A DNA stretch of 64,000 nt from Christiangramia gaetbulicola. Its GTDB lineage: Bacteria; Bacteroidota; Bacteroidia; Flavobacteriales; Flavobacteriaceae. The stretch is taken from assembly GCF_003054225.1 (NCBI RefSeq), contig NZ_QBKQ01000003.1, positions 62,001 to 126,000 of the forward strand. Direction: 5' to 3'. The notes beneath the pieces were generated by a model that ran no database searches, was not told the origin of the DNA, and saw only the letters and a program-made list of their open reading frames with translations. Of the stretch, positions 18,601 through 27,549 are shown piece by piece. Both the position numbers and the translations under genes were made by a program. The number at the start of each line of letters is the position of its first letter. The first letter of the stretch is position 1.

Positions 18601-18911
18601 TCATCCAGTTGGGCGGCATCTGCCTCCATAATAACATCGATAGTGTCATTGTTGCTTACTGCATACTCAGTCTTTTTAAGACCGATGAAAGAGAATACAA
18701 GAACATCTCCTTGTTGTGCAGAGATGGAATAGTTACCATCAAAATCGGTTTGTACACCAGTGGATGTACCTTTTACAACGATGTTTACACCGGGTAGTGG
18801 CAGACCGTCTTCGTCTGTCACTGTACCGGTAATCGTTCGTTCCTGTGCAAAGGTCATTTGCACCACAAACGCCAGTAATAGCGTTAAAATACTACTAAAC
18901 TTTGTTTTCAT
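15651..18911 (-). CDS. SusC/RagA-type TonB-dependent outer-membrane transporter
   Basis: 1086 residues. Signal peptide MKTKFSSILTLLLAFVVQMTFAQ, then a carboxypeptidase-regulatory-like domain (TITGTVTDEDGLPLPGVNI), TonB-box-like DEVVVTALGIE, plug (VIRGNSSLTG, LFVIDGTPVSN, SINVLKGAAA) and a beta-barrel ending in SLKFNF with the usual C-terminal Phe. Codon choice is more uniform than in the other SusC (many repeated optimal codons), suggesting higher expression. It leads a two-gene operon with SusD. The barrel includes a calcium-site-like acidic loop (DIDGDGNLDEA). The 450-base region upstream separates it from the divergent ribosomal operon. Confidence 0.95.
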   Translation of the reverse strand: MKTKFSSILTLLLAFVVQMTFAQERTITGTVTDEDGLPLPGVNIVVKGTSTGVQTDFDGNYSISAQQGDVLVFSFIGLKKTEYAVSNNDTIDVIMEADAAQLDEVVVTALGIEREKKSLGYATQEVGGEAVADNPTQNFVNALSGKVAGLNIKTSGTMGGSTNVVIRGNSSLTGNNQALFVIDGTPVSNLNTNGSSQQTGRGGYDYGNAASDINPADIASINVLKGAAATALFGARAANGAIIIETKKGRKSKGIGVSVQSSITVSNPDMKTLPEYQKEYGAGYGAYYDSEDGYFNLYDIDGDGNLDEATPFTEDASFGAAFDPNRMIYQWNSIYPQLDTYQQASPWVAGENDPNSIWETGYTSINSVALDGGTEKSSFRISGTHLNQQGNLPNSLIKRNTLKFSGSHDFTDKFSAQANITYTKTDGKGRYGTGYSSLNVMQQFRQWFQTNVDFQEQREAYFATGENITWNPNSPSDLSPIYSDNPYFTFYENFQTDTRNRYFGNVNLNYEFNDVFSLLGRFTFDTYDELQEERINVGSADVAKYSRYNNRAAEYNYDLILNFNKDVTEDLNVDGNVGFNLRRNERNSIYAQTNGGLNAPGFYALSNSASPLNPPTEYEMTRMLDGIYARAGVGYLDTYYLEGTIRRDRSSTLPIEDNNNVFYYPSISTSIILSNVINGDWLSFAKLRANYAEVGNDTDPYNVFNTYTISAPFGGAGVASNNSSLNNPNLKPERMKSYEFGLEANFFDRRVGFDVSYYNSQTEDQITPVPVSTATGFTSKLLNAGTIENKGVEVSLNLNPIRTEDFNWNINVNWAKNENTVLELTDGIDNLQLASVQGGISINAAPGQPYGAIRGTDYVYDDQGNKLINSGGYYQRTPNANYIIGNIQPDWNGGVQNTFAYKNLSLGFLIDVQKGGDIFSLDQWYGTATGIYQSSVGTNELGNPIRNTIANGGGVILDGVQGDVTFNPDGSYEVTNTSPNTTRARTDYFGNPYGYARNANAGHVYDASYVKLREANITYNFGDKFIDATPFTRASISLIGRNLWIIDKNIPYSDPEAGLSSGNIQGYQSGAYPTMREIGASLKFNF

Positions 18912-19275
18912 TTTTAAATTTGTTTGAATTAGCCAGCGCCAAATGTGCTAATAAATGGTTAATTAAACAAGCTTTTGGAATTAAAAATTAGTCTTATTAT
19001 TAAATAGGTGTTAATAAAGGGGGTATATTGTCGATAAGCTAATTTCCTTTTGGGGAAGGGGTGTGATTTTTATCAAAAATCCAATAATTCTGAATTTTCA
19101 CAGTAGAGCTTTTCTCAATTAGATACAATAGGACGGAGTCTTCTTATTCTTGAATTCCTGTTGAAAATCAGGTCCAGTTGAATCCGCATGAACTGAATAT
19201 TGTATCCAGTTATGAAGAATTTATTCTCGTAATCTTATTTAATTTCCGAAAAACTTGAAAATTAATAAACTAAGG
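18912..19275. other. intergenic region between divergent SusC and rpsL
   Basis: AT-rich spacer with no plausible gene. It should contain the SusC promoter reading leftward and the rpsL promoter at its right end (listed separately). I found no clean TAnnTTTG on the minus strand, no tRNA and no strong hairpin. Confidence 0.6.
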
Positions 19276-19306
19276 TTTGAATAATAATTATTTATTTCTA
19301 CCTTTG
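19276..19306 (+). promoter_or_regulatory. main promoter of the ribosomal-protein supercluster
   Basis: TTTG at 19276-19279, exactly 19 bases, then TACCTTTG at 19299-19306. This matches the Bacteroidota primary-sigma consensus TTTG-N19-TAnnTTTG at every position. Predicted transcription start is near 19312, giving a leader of about 50 bases before rpsL. The leader has only a short CCCT/AGGG pairing and no obvious autoregulatory structure. Confidence 0.82.
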
Positions 19307-19361
19307 CAGACCCTAAAAAACAGGGGAGTAAATTTTATTAATAATTAGTGTATAGGAAATT

Positions 19362-19736
19362 ATGCCAACAATTTCACAATTAGTACGAAAAGGAAGAGCC
19401 AAAATAACCAAGAAGAGTAAATCGGCTGCTTTGGATTCGTGCCCTCAAAGGAGAGGTGTTTGTACACGTGTGTACACAACAACTCCTAAGAAACCAAACT
19501 CGGCTATGAGAAAAGTAGCTAGGGTAAGGTTGACTAACGGAAAAGAGGTGAATGCCTACATTCCGGGAGAAGGACACAATCTACAAGAGCACTCGATAGT
19601 ATTGGTTAGAGGTGGAAGGGTAAAAGATTTGCCTGGTGTTAGATATCACATTGTTCGTGGTGCGCTAGATACTGCCGGTGTTGAAGGTAGAACTCAGCGT
19701 AGATCTAAGTACGGAGCTAAACGCCCTAAGAAGTAA
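19362..19736 (+). CDS. rpsL: 30S ribosomal protein S12
   Basis: 124 residues, full length. S12 sits at the decoding centre. The conserved loop [10 protein letters not shown] (Lys43, Lys44) and the [13 protein letters not shown] loop (Lys88, Asp89) are intact, so none of the common streptomycin-resistance substitutions is present; Asp89 is the residue methylthiolated in E. coli. First gene of the str operon, starting about 50 bases downstream of a consensus promoter and followed by rpsG. Confidence 0.98.
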   Translation: MPTISQLVRKGRAKITKKSKSAALDSCPQRRGVCTRVYTTTPKKPNSAMRKVARVRLTNGKEVNAYIPGEGHNLQEHSIVLVRGGRVKDLPGVRYHIVRGALDTAGVEGRTQRRSKYGAKRPKK

Positions 19737-19759
19737 TTAAAAACTTTTAATGTAAAGAA

Positions 19760-20236
19760 ATGAGAAAAAGACAGGCGAAAAAACGACCTCTTTTACCGGA
19801 TCCAAAATTTAACGATCAGCTTGTGACACGTTTTGTGAACATGATGATGTGGGATGGTAAGAAATCGGTTGCCTTTAAAATTTTCTATGACGCTATCGCG
19901 ATCGTAGAAGAAAAGAAACAAGACGAAGAGAAATCTGGATTAGAGATCTGGAAAGACGCTCTTTCTAACGTTATGCCTCACGTAGAAGTGAGAAGTAGAC
20001 GTGTTGGGGGTGCAACTTTTCAAATCCCAATGCAGATAAGACCAGACCGTAAGGTGTCTACTGCTATGAAGTGGTTAATTAGCTTCGCGCGTAAGAGAAA
20101 TGAGAAATCTATGGCTGCTAAATTAGCTGCTGAAGTTCTTGCTGCTGCGAAAGAAGAAGGAGCTGCTGTTAAGAAAAGAGTAGATACTCATAAAATGGCT
20201 GAAGCTAACAAAGCATTCTCTCACTTTAGATTCTAA
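19760..20236 (+). CDS. rpsG: 30S ribosomal protein S7
   Basis: 158 residues, normal length. S7 nucleates assembly of the 3' (head) domain of 16S rRNA and contacts E-site tRNA. The N-terminal [14 protein letters not shown] and central [16 protein letters not shown], then [13 protein letters not shown], are family hallmarks. Second gene of the str operon; fusA follows after six bases. In E. coli S7 represses this operon; no equivalent rpsL-rpsG structure is evident in the short 23-base gap here. Confidence 0.98.
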   Translation: MRKRQAKKRPLLPDPKFNDQLVTRFVNMMMWDGKKSVAFKIFYDAIAIVEEKKQDEEKSGLEIWKDALSNVMPHVEVRSRRVGGATFQIPMQIRPDRKVSTAMKWLISFARKRNEKSMAAKLAAEVLAAAKEEGAAVKKRVDTHKMAEANKAFSHFRF

Positions 20237-20242
20237 AACAAC

Positions 20243-22354
20243 ATGGCACAAAGAGATTTAAAATTTACTAGAAATATTGGAATTGCAGCTCACATTGACG
20301 CGGGTAAAACCACGACTACAGAGCGTATCCTTTATTATACAGGTATAAGTCACAAAATTGGTGAAGTTCATGATGGTGCTGCTACTATGGACTGGATGGA
20401 GCAAGAGCAGGAGCGTGGTATTACCATTACCTCTGCAGCTACACACTGTAAGTGGCCTTATAGAGATCAGGAATATACAGTTAACATTATCGATACCCCA
20501 GGTCACGTTGACTTTACGGTAGAAGTAGAGCGTTCTTTACGTGTACTTGATGGTGTTGTTGCATTGTTCTCTGCAGTAGACGGGGTTGAGCCTCAGTCTG
20601 AGACTGTTTGGAGACAGGCAGATAAATATAGGGTTCCACGTCTAGGTTTCGTTAACAAAATGGACCGTCAGGGAGCAGATTTCTTCAACGTATGTCGCCA
20701 GGTAAGAGAAATGCTTGGTGGTAACCCGGTGCCTCTTCAGGTTCCAATCGGTGATGAAATCGACTTCAAAGGTGTGGTAGATCTTATTTCTAAGAAGGCG
20801 ATTATCTGGAATGACGAAGATCACGGGATGACCTATGATACTATCGATATTCCTGCTGAATTAGAAGCAGATGTAAATAAATACCGTGCAGAATTAGTAG
20901 AAGCGGTTGCAGAATATGATGAAGCTTTGATGGAGAAATTCTTCGAAGATGAATCTTCTATTACTGAAGATGAGATCATCGCTGCATTAAGAGCTGCTAC
21001 TATAGATATGAGCATCATCCCGATGATGTGTGGTTCTGCATTTAAGAATAAAGGTGTTCAGGCGATGCTTGACGCTGTTATGCGTTACCTTCCATCTCCA
21101 GTAGATGTTGAGGCTATCGTTGGTACTAATCCTGATACAGGTGAAGAAGAAAGCCGTAAGCCAAATGTGGATTCTCCATTTTCTGCGCTTGCATTTAAAA
21201 TTGCTACCGATCCTTTCGTGGGTCGTTTAGCATTCTTCCGTGCTTATTCAGGTACTCTTGATGCTGGTTCTTACGTATTAAACGTACGTTCTGGTAAGAA
21301 AGAGCGTATCTCAAGAATATATCAAATGCACTCTAACAAGCAAGAGCCTATCGATAGTATCGAGGCTGGAGATATTGGAGCTGCTGTAGGTTTTAAAGAT
21401 ATTAAGACCGGTGATACACTTACAGATCTTAAACACCCAATTATCCTTGAATCTATGTCTTTCCCTGCACCAGTAATTGGTATCGCAGTAGAGCCTAAAA
21501 CTAAGGCAGACGTTGAGAAAATGGGGATGGCTCTTGGTAAATTGGCTGAAGAGGATCCAACTTTTACAGTAAAAACTGATGAGAACTCAGGTCAGACTAT
21601 TATTTCTGGTATGGGTGAGCTTCACTTAGAGATCATTATCGATCGTATGAAGCGTGAATTCAAAGTAGAAGTAAACGTTGGTGAGCCTCAGGTAGAGTAC
21701 AAGGAAGCGGTAAGAAGACCTGCAGATCACAGAGAGGTTTACAAAAAGCAATCTGGTGGTCGTGGTAAATTCGCAGATATCGTATTCGAATTAGGACCTG
21801 TAGATGAAGATTTCGAAGGAACTGGTCTTCAGTTCGTAGATGAGATCAAAGGTGGACGTATTCCTAAAGAATTTGTTCCTTCAGTACAGAAAGGATTTGA
21901 AGAGGCTATGAAGAATGGTCCTCTTGCAGGATTTACAATGGACAGCCTTAAAGTTGTTCTTAAGGATGGATCTTTCCACCCTGTGGATTCAGATCAACTT
22001 TCTTTCGAATTGGCTGCTAAGATGGGATATAAAGAATCTGCTAAGAAAGCAGGAGCGGTTATCCTTGAGCCAATCATGAAGGTAGAAGTTGTAACTCCAG
22101 AAGAAAACATGGGTGATATCGTTGGTGACCTTAACAGAAGAAGAGGTCAGGTAAACAACATGTCAGACAGATCTGGAGCGAAAGTAATCAAAGCTGAAGT
22201 GCCACTTTCTGAAATGTTCGGTTATGTAACTACATTAAGAACACTTTCATCTGGTAGAGCAACTTCAACTATGGAATTCTCTCACTATGCTGAAACTCCT
22301 TCTAATATTTCTGAAGAAGTGATCAAAGCAGCTAAAGGAGCAGCAAACGAATAA
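20243..22354 (+). CDS. fusA: elongation factor G
   Basis: 703 residues, full-length translational GTPase that drives ribosomal translocation. GTPase motifs: AHIDAGKTT (P-loop), the RGITITSAA switch I, DTPGHVDF and NKMDRQGAD. Domain IV carries the expected [10 protein letters not shown] region and domain V ends with the [14 protein letters not shown] segment. It sits six bases after rpsG and ten bases before rpsJ. No tuf gene lies between fusA and rpsJ, as is usual in Bacteroidota but unlike Proteobacteria. Confidence 0.98.
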   Translation: MAQRDLKFTRNIGIAAHIDAGKTTTTERILYYTGISHKIGEVHDGAATMDWMEQEQERGITITSAATHCKWPYRDQEYTVNIIDTPGHVDFTVEVERSLRVLDGVVALFSAVDGVEPQSETVWRQADKYRVPRLGFVNKMDRQGADFFNVCRQVREMLGGNPVPLQVPIGDEIDFKGVVDLISKKAIIWNDEDHGMTYDTIDIPAELEADVNKYRAELVEAVAEYDEALMEKFFEDESSITEDEIIAALRAATIDMSIIPMMCGSAFKNKGVQAMLDAVMRYLPSPVDVEAIVGTNPDTGEEESRKPNVDSPFSALAFKIATDPFVGRLAFFRAYSGTLDAGSYVLNVRSGKKERISRIYQMHSNKQEPIDSIEAGDIGAAVGFKDIKTGDTLTDLKHPIILESMSFPAPVIGIAVEPKTKADVEKMGMALGKLAEEDPTFTVKTDENSGQTIISGMGELHLEIIIDRMKREFKVEVNVGEPQVEYKEAVRRPADHREVYKKQSGGRGKFADIVFELGPVDEDFEGTGLQFVDEIKGGRIPKEFVPSVQKGFEEAMKNGPLAGFTMDSLKVVLKDGSFHPVDSDQLSFELAAKMGYKESAKKAGAVILEPIMKVEVVTPEENMGDIVGDLNRRRGQVNNMSDRSGAKVIKAEVPLSEMFGYVTTLRTLSSGRATSTMEFSHYAETPSNISEEVIKAAKGAANE

Positions 22355-22364
22355 TCTTAAGGAA

Positions 22365-22670
22365 ATGAGTCAAAAAATCAGAATAAAACTAAAATCTTAC
22401 GATCATAACCTGGTAGACAAGTCTGCAGAGAAGATTGTAAAAACCGTAAAGACTACGGGAGCTGTTGTTACCGGACCAATTCCGTTGCCAACAAACAAAA
22501 AAATCTTTACTGTTCTTCGTTCACCTCACGTGAACAAGAAATCCAGAGAGCAGTTTCAATTAAGCTCTTACAAGAGATTACTTGATATCTATAGCTCTTC
22601 TTCAAAGACGATCGATGCGTTGATGAAGCTTGAATTACCAAGTGGTGTAGAAGTAGAGATCAAAGTGTGA
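22365..22670 (+). CDS. rpsJ: 30S ribosomal protein S10
   Basis: 101 residues. Begins [18 protein letters not shown] and contains [12 protein letters not shown] and [12 protein letters not shown], the conserved loop region. S10 binds the 30S head and is also NusE, the transcription antitermination partner of NusB and NusG. It is normally first gene of the S10 operon; here it is joined directly to fusA, and an unusual 146-base leader-like gap follows before rplC. Confidence 0.97.
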   Translation: MSQKIRIKLKSYDHNLVDKSAEKIVKTVKTTGAVVTGPIPLPTNKKIFTVLRSPHVNKKSREQFQLSSYKRLLDIYSSSSKTIDALMKLELPSGVEVEIKV

Positions 22671-22680
22671 TAAAACAGTT

Positions 22681-22700
22681 CCGCGCACTACGGTGCGCGG
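22681..22700 (+). promoter_or_regulatory. GC-rich hairpin in the rpsJ-rplC gap
   Basis: A perfect 8-bp stem CCGCGCAC/GTGCGCGG with a TACG loop, notable in AT-rich surroundings. The strand CGCGC at 22682-22686 could also pair with GCGCG at 22713-22717, so two alternative structures are possible. Lacks a following T tract, so not a terminator by itself; it may be a protein-binding or pausing structure. Confidence 0.55.
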
Positions 22701-22705
22701 TTAAC

Positions 22706-22759
22706 ATGTCTGGCGCGTTTCGCAAAGGAAAAACGGTGAAAAATACAATTCAGGGCTGA
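22706..22759 (+). CDS. possible 17-codon leader peptide before rplC
   Basis: A very short ORF (MSGAFRKGKTVKNTIQG) starting with the same ATGTCTGG bases as rplC itself. It ends with a TGA at 22757-22759 that lies inside the 5' arm of the terminator-like hairpin, so a ribosome finishing it would block that stem. Basic and unlike any protein I know. It may be a real leader peptide or a chance ORF; only conservation or ribosome profiling would tell. Confidence 0.3.
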   Translation: MSGAFRKGKTVKNTIQG

Positions 22760-22785
22760 ATGTGTTTTTCAGCCCTTAGTTTTTT
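22752..22785 (+). terminator. terminator-like hairpin (candidate attenuator) before rplC
   Basis: An 8-bp stem AGGGCTGA/TCAGCCCT (22752-22759 and 22769-22776) with a nine-base loop, followed by TAG and six T. It has the form of an intrinsic terminator but sits between rpsJ and rplC within a co-oriented operon. It is more likely to be a conditional attenuator or partial terminator than an operon end, because no good promoter follows it. Confidence 0.6.
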
Positions 22786-22816
22786 AAATAAGTAAACAAT
22801 TAATAATTAATTAAAT

Positions 22817-23428
22817 ATGTCTGGGTTAATAGGAAAAAAGATCGGTATGACCAGCATCTTCGACGAGAATGGGAAAAATGTCCCATGTACCGTGATCGAA
22901 GCTGGACCATGCGTGGTTACCCAAGTCAGAACCAAAGAGGTTGACGGGTATGAAGCACTTCAACTTGGTTTCGATGACAAAAAGACTGTAAATAAAGCTG
23001 CTGAAGGGCACGCTAAAAAAGCAGGAACCGTTGCAAAACGTAAAGTCGTTGAATTCCAGGGTTATAATGAAGATTACAAATTAGGTGACTCTGTTACCGT
23101 GGAGCATTTCAAAGAAGGTGAATTTGTGGATATCGCAGGTACATCTAAAGGTAAAGGTTTCCAGGGTGTTGTTAAGAGACACGGTTTTGGAGGTGTTGGG
23201 CAGGCCACTCACGGTCAGCACAACAGATTAAGAGCTCCCGGTTCTATTGGAGCGGCATCGTATCCTGCGAGAGTATTCAAAGGAATGAAGATGGCCGGAA
23301 GAATGGGCGGTGAGAGAGTAAAAGTTGAAAACCTTAAAGTTTTGAAGGTTGTGGCAGATAAGAACCTTTTAGTAGTAAAAGGATGTGTGCCAGGACATAA
23401 AAACTCATACGTAATCATTAGTAAGTAA
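22817..23428 (+). CDS. rplC: 50S ribosomal protein L3
   Basis: 203 residues. An early-assembly 23S rRNA-binding protein whose loop reaches the peptidyl-transferase centre ([30 protein letters not shown]). The Gln methylated by PrmB in E. coli (in SIGQNQ) is replaced: the sequence here reads SIGAASYPA. The stop codon overlaps the rplD start by one base (TAATG), giving coupled translation of L3 and L4. A hairpin-containing 146-base gap precedes it. Confidence 0.97.
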   Translation: MSGLIGKKIGMTSIFDENGKNVPCTVIEAGPCVVTQVRTKEVDGYEALQLGFDDKKTVNKAAEGHAKKAGTVAKRKVVEFQGYNEDYKLGDSVTVEHFKEGEFVDIAGTSKGKGFQGVVKRHGFGGVGQATHGQHNRLRAPGSIGAASYPARVFKGMKMAGRMGGERVKVENLKVLKVVADKNLLVVKGCVPGHKNSYVIISK

Positions 23429-24054
23429 TGGAAGTAGCAGTTTTAGATATAAAAGGAAAAGAAACAGGCAGAAAAGCACAGCTTTCTGATTCTGTTTTCG
23501 CTATAGAGCCTAATGAGCACGCTGTTTATCTAGATGTTAAACAATACCTGGCTAACCAACGTCAGGGTACTCATAAAGCTAAGGAAAGAGCAGAGATCTC
23601 GGGTTCTACTCGTAAGATCAAAAAACAAAAAGGTACTGGTACTGCAAGAGCAGGTAGTATCAAGTCTCCTATCTTTAAAGGTGGTGGACGTGTTTTTGGA
23701 CCAAGACCAAGAAATTACGGTTTTAAATTAAATAAAAACCTTAAGCGTCTTGCAAGAAAATCTGCGCTTTCTATCAAAGCAAATGATAAGGCAATTATGG
23801 TAATTGAAGATTTTTCTTTCGATACACCAAAGACCAAAAACTTCATGGAAGTTCTTAAGGCTCTGGGGATTGAAAGTAAAAAATCGCTAATAGTATTGGG
23901 TGACTCAAATAAAAATGTATATTTGTCGTCGCGCAATTTAAAGACGTCTGAAGTGATAAGTAGCTCAGAATTAAGTACTTACAAAATACTTAATGCGAAA
24001 AGTATTGTCTTTTTAGAAGGGTCTTTAGAAGGAATTGAGTCGAAATTAAGTTAA
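23428..24054 (+). CDS. rplD: 50S ribosomal protein L4
   Basis: 208 residues. Globular domain plus a basic extended loop ([32 protein letters not shown]) that lines the peptide exit tunnel, the site of some macrolide-resistance changes; none is evident. In E. coli L4 represses the S10 operon by binding its leader. Here the only leader-like structure near rplC-rplD lies between rpsJ and rplC, so L4 is the natural candidate regulator. ATG overlaps the rplC stop. Confidence 0.97.
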   Translation: MEVAVLDIKGKETGRKAQLSDSVFAIEPNEHAVYLDVKQYLANQRQGTHKAKERAEISGSTRKIKKQKGTGTARAGSIKSPIFKGGGRVFGPRPRNYGFKLNKNLKRLARKSALSIKANDKAIMVIEDFSFDTPKTKNFMEVLKALGIESKKSLIVLGDSNKNVYLSSRNLKTSEVISSSELSTYKILNAKSIVFLEGSLEGIESKLS

Positions 24055-24063
24055 TAAACCGTT

Positions 24064-24354
24064 ATGAGCATCTTGATTAAACCTGTTATTACAGAAAAAG
24101 CTACCGCAGATAGTGAGATGAATAATCGCTTCACTTTCGTGGTAAGTAACAAGGCAAATAAGATTCAGATCAAAGACGCGATCGAATCTGCTTATGGCGT
24201 GTCTGTTACTAAAGTTCGAACTATGAATGTCCGTCCAGATCGTAAAACCAGATATACAAAATCTGGAATGATCACTGGTAAAACTAATGCTTTCAAAAAA
24301 GCAATAGTACAGGTGGCGGAAGGTGAAACTATTGATTTATACAGTAATCTTTAA
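24064..24354 (+). CDS. rplW: 50S ribosomal protein L23
   Basis: 96 residues, normal length. Begins MSILIKPVITEKAT, the typical L23 opening, and has the RPDRKTRYTKSGMITGK loop. L23 lies at the exit of the ribosomal tunnel and docks trigger factor and SRP; ffh is also in this window but far away. Nine bases after rplD and nine before rplB. Confidence 0.97.
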   Translation: MSILIKPVITEKATADSEMNNRFTFVVSNKANKIQIKDAIESAYGVSVTKVRTMNVRPDRKTRYTKSGMITGKTNAFKKAIVQVAEGETIDLYSNL

Positions 24355-24363
24355 GATTAAAGA

Positions 24364-25200
24364 ATGTCAGTTAGAAAATTAAAACCAATTACACCTGGTC
24401 AGCGTTTTAGAGTAGTGAATGGGTATGACGCCATTACTACTGATAAGCCGGAGAAAAGCCTATTGGCGCCGATAAAAAAATCAGGTGGTAGAAACAGTCA
24501 AGGTAAGATGACCATGCGCTACAAAGGTGGTGGTCACAAGAAACGTTACCGAATTATCGATTTTAAACGTGACAAGCAGGGAATCCCTGCAACAGTCGCT
24601 AGTATAGAATACGATCCAAACAGAACGGCCTTTATCGCATTATTGAATTATCAGGATGGCGAGAAAAGGTATATTATTGCTCAAAACGGGCTTCAGGTAG
24701 GTCAAAATGTAGTTTCAGCTAATGAAGCTGCTACTCCTGAAATCGGGAATGCAATGCCGTTGGCAAACATTCCTCTTGGTACTGTGATCTCTTGTATCGA
24801 GCTAAGACCTGGACAAGGTGCTGTAATGGCACGTAGTGCAGGTGCATTTGCTCAATTATTGGCAAGAGAAGGGAAGTATGCTACTATTAAATTGCCTTCT
24901 GGTGAGATCCGTAGAGTTCTTGCATTGTGTATGGCGACTATAGGAGCTGTTTCTAACAGTGACCATCAGCTAATGATCGGTGGTAAAGCCGGTAGAAGCC
25001 GTTGGTTAGGAATCAGACCAAGAACTAGACCAGTAGCGATGAACCCTGTAGATCACCCAATGGGTGGTGGTGAAGGTAGAGCTTCAGGTGGTCACCCACG
25101 TTCAAGAAAAGGTCTTCCTGCAAAAGGATTCAAGACCCGTTCAAGAACGAAGGCGAGTAATAAATATATTGTAGAACGTAGAAAGACTAGAAAGAAATAA
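24364..25200 (+). CDS. rplB: 50S ribosomal protein L2
   Basis: 278 residues, slightly long for the family. Conserved elements: [20 protein letters not shown] near residue 40, [14 protein letters not shown], and the peptidyl-transferase-associated [17 protein letters not shown], where the conserved His of VDHP is kept while the second His of E. coli (DHPHGGG) is Met, as I recall is usual in Bacteroidota. L2 is needed for subunit joining and the architecture of the catalytic centre. rpsS follows after six bases. Confidence 0.98.
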   Translation: MSVRKLKPITPGQRFRVVNGYDAITTDKPEKSLLAPIKKSGGRNSQGKMTMRYKGGGHKKRYRIIDFKRDKQGIPATVASIEYDPNRTAFIALLNYQDGEKRYIIAQNGLQVGQNVVSANEAATPEIGNAMPLANIPLGTVISCIELRPGQGAVMARSAGAFAQLLAREGKYATIKLPSGEIRRVLALCMATIGAVSNSDHQLMIGGKAGRSRWLGIRPRTRPVAMNPVDHPMGGGEGRASGGHPRSRKGLPAKGFKTRSRTKASNKYIVERRKTRKK

Positions 25201-25206
25201 TAAGAT

Positions 25207-25485
25207 ATGGCACGTTCATTAAAAAAAGGACCTTTCGTTCATTACAAACTGGAACAAAAAGTGGCTCAGAATGTTGAGTCAGGAAAGAAAGCCGTGATCA
25301 AAACCTGGTCTAGAGCTTCTATGATTACTCCAGATTTCGTAGGACAAACTATTGCAGTACATAACGGGAAACAATTTGTTCCTGTTTATGTAACTGAAAA
25401 CATGGTAGGTCATAAACTAGGAGAATTTTCACCAACACGTTCTTTCAGAGGACACGCAGGTGCAAAAAATAAAGGTAGAAAATAA
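25207..25485 (+). CDS. rpsS: 30S ribosomal protein S19
   Basis: 92 residues. Begins [15 protein letters not shown] and contains [22 protein letters not shown] and a C-terminal [14 protein letters not shown], all S19 hallmarks. Binds the 30S head with S13 and contributes to the A-site finger contact. Lies in the conserved order L2-S19-L22 with short gaps (6 and 8 bases). Confidence 0.98.
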   Translation: MARSLKKGPFVHYKLEQKVAQNVESGKKAVIKTWSRASMITPDFVGQTIAVHNGKQFVPVYVTENMVGHKLGEFSPTRSFRGHAGAKNKGRK

Positions 25486-25493
25486 TTGAAGCT

Positions 25494-25901
25494 ATGGGAG
25501 TTCGTAAAAGAGAAAGAGCAGAGCAAATAAAAGAAGCCAAGAAACAGGTAGCTTTTGCAAAGTTAAATAACTGCCCTACTTCGCCTAGAAAGATGCGTCT
25601 TATGGCGGATCTGGTAAGAGGTGAAAAAGTAGAAAAAGCGCTTCATATTTTGAAATTCAGCAAGAAAGAAGCATCAAACCGTTTAGAGAAGCTTTTAGTT
25701 TCTGCGATTGCCAACTGGCAAGCGAAAAACGAAGATGCAAATCTTGAAGAAGCTGAATTATTTGTGAAAGAGATTCGTGTAGACGGAGGAAGTATGTTGA
25801 AAAGACTTCGTCCAGCTCCACAGGGTCGTGCACACCGAATTAGAAAGAGATCCAACCACGTTACATTAGTGCTTGGAGCAAACAATAATACACAAAGCTA
25901 A
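25494..25901 (+). CDS. rplV: 50S ribosomal protein L22
   Basis: 135 residues, longer than the E. coli protein by an N-terminal basic extension ([20 protein letters not shown]) before the usual core. [19 protein letters not shown] and the tunnel-lining beta-hairpin ([20 protein letters not shown]) are intact. L22 contacts all domains of 23S rRNA and lines the exit tunnel. rpsC follows after eight bases. Confidence 0.97.
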
Positions 25902-25909
25902 GAGATAGT

Positions 25910-26629
25910 ATGGGACAAAAAACAAATCCAATCGGGAATCGCCTTGGTATCATTAGAGGTTGGGAATCCAACTGGTACGGAGGTAATGACTACGGCGACA
26001 AACTAGCCGAAGACGATAAGATTAGAAAGTATATCCATGCTCGTCTTTCTAAAGCGAGTGTATCGCGTGTAATCATCGAGCGCACGCTTAAGCTTGTAAC
26101 CGTTACTATCACTACTGCTAGACCTGGTATCATTATCGGTAAAGGTGGTCAAGAGGTAGACAAGCTTAAGGAAGAGCTTAAAAAGATTACCGACAAAGAG
26201 GTTCAAATTAACATCTTTGAGATTAAGAGGCCAGAACTTGACGCTCACTTAGTGGGGGCAAGTGTTGCCAGACAGATAGAGAATCGTATCTCTTATCGTC
26301 GTGCAATTAAGATGGCTATCGCGGCTGCAATGAGAATGAATGCTGAAGGGATCAAGATTGAGATTTCCGGACGTTTAAATGGTGCTGAGATGGCACGTTC
26401 AGAATCATACAAAGATGGAAGAATACCTTTGTCTACTTTTAGGGCTGATATTGACTATGCTTTAGTTGAAGCACACACTACTTATGGTAGATTGGGTGTT
26501 AAAGTATGGATCATGAAAGGTGAGGTATACGGAAAAAGAGAGCTTTCGCCTCTAGTTGGCCTTGCGAAAAACCAAGGTAAGAAATCCGGTGCCGGACGAG
26601 GTGGAAACAAATCACGTCGTAGAAAGTAA
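25910..26629 (+). CDS. rpsC: 30S ribosomal protein S3
   Basis: 239 residues. N-terminal [15 protein letters not shown], a KH domain with the [14 protein letters not shown] loop, and the C-terminal domain [19 protein letters not shown] segment (here [16 protein letters not shown]). A basic Gly/Arg-rich tail ends the protein. S3 lies at the mRNA entry channel and contributes helicase activity. Twenty bases separate it from rplP. Confidence 0.98.
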
Positions 26630-26649
26630 TTTTTTAAAGGAAAGAAAAA

Positions 26650-27069
26650 ATGTTACAACCTAAAAGAACAAAATACCGTAAGCAACAAAAAGGCCGTATG
26701 AAGGGCTTGTCTCAAAGAGGACACAGACTTTCTAACGGGACCTTTGGAATCAAATCTATGGATTCCAGCTTCGTTACTGCTCGTCAAATAGAAGCAGCGC
26801 GTATCGCCGCTACCCGTTATATGAAAAGAGAAGGTTCTATCTGGATCAAAATTTTCCCAGATAAACCTATCACTAAGAAACCTCTTGAGGTTCGTATGGG
26901 TAAAGGTAAAGGTGCCGTGGAATATTGGGCAGCTGTAGTTAAGCCAGGAAGAATCATGTTTGAAATTGGTGGTGTACCAATGGCAACTGCTAAAGAGGCG
27001 TTACGTCTTGCAGCGCAGAAGCTTCCTGTGAGAACTAAATTTGTTGTAGCTAGAGATTATCAAGAATAA
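26650..27069 (+). CDS. rplP: 50S ribosomal protein L16
   Basis: 139 residues. Begins [19 protein letters not shown] and contains [19 protein letters not shown], whose Arg is the residue hydroxylated by YcfD/RoxA in E. coli. L16 organises the A-site region of the large subunit. Next to rpmC (10 bases). Confidence 0.98.
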   Translation: MLQPKRTKYRKQQKGRMKGLSQRGHRLSNGTFGIKSMDSSFVTARQIEAARIAATRYMKREGSIWIKIFPDKPITKKPLEVRMGKGKGAVEYWAAVVKPGRIMFEIGGVPMATAKEALRLAAQKLPVRTKFVVARDYQE

Positions 27070-27079
27070 TATTGGAATT

Positions 27080-27271
27080 ATGAAACAATCAGAAGTAAAA
27101 GAATTGTCTGTTGCAGAATTGCAAGAAGAGCTTGGTAAGTCTCGTAAAGCTTATTCAGATTTAAAAATGGCTCACGCTGTTTCGCCTTTGGAAAATCCGA
27201 TACAGTTAAGAACTGTAAGAAGAGACGTGGCGAGACTAGCTACAGAGTTAACTAAAAGAGAACAACAATAA
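27080..27271 (+). CDS. rpmC: 50S ribosomal protein L29
   Basis: 63 residues, two-helix protein near the tunnel exit. MKQSEVKELSVAELQEEL opening, and the NPIQLRTVRRDVARLATELTKR helix with the typical L29 arginine pattern. Conserved order L16-L29-S17. Confidence 0.96.
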   Translation: MKQSEVKELSVAELQEELGKSRKAYSDLKMAHAVSPLENPIQLRTVRRDVARLATELTKREQQ

Positions 27272-27289
27272 TTGTTATTCTGCTGAAAG

Positions 27290-27547
27290 ATGGAAAAAAG
27301 AAATTTAAGAAAAGAGCGTGTAGGAGTTGTTACAAGTAACAAAATGCAGAAATCTATCGTGGTTTCTGAAGTGAAAAAAGTAAAACATCCTATGTATGGA
27401 AAATTCGTTTTGAAAACGAAAAAGTACGTAGCACACGACGAAAATAACGACTGCAACGAAGGTGATACTGTAAAGATCATGGAAACACGACCTTTAAGTA
27501 AATCCAAGACTTGGAGACTAGTAGAAATAATTGAAAGAGCTAAATAA
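27290..27547 (+). CDS. rpsQ: 30S ribosomal protein S17
   Basis: 85 residues with an OB fold. [19 protein letters not shown] and [22 protein letters not shown] are family hallmarks. Primary 16S rRNA-binding protein in the 5' domain. Two bases separate its stop from the rplN start, so translation is probably coupled. Confidence 0.97.
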   Translation: MEKRNLRKERVGVVTSNKMQKSIVVSEVKKVKHPMYGKFVLKTKKYVAHDENNDCNEGDTVKIMETRPLSKSKTWRLVEIIERAK

Positions 27548-27549
27548 TC

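Noticed and set aside
18912-19275. A gene or insertion sequence in the SusC-rpsL gap
   Set aside because: No ORF with coding character, inverted terminal repeats or transposase motif was found.
22671-22816. End of the S10 operon at the rpsJ-rplC hairpin
   Set aside because: No consensus promoter follows before rplC and all genes are co-oriented, so attenuation is more likely than a true end.
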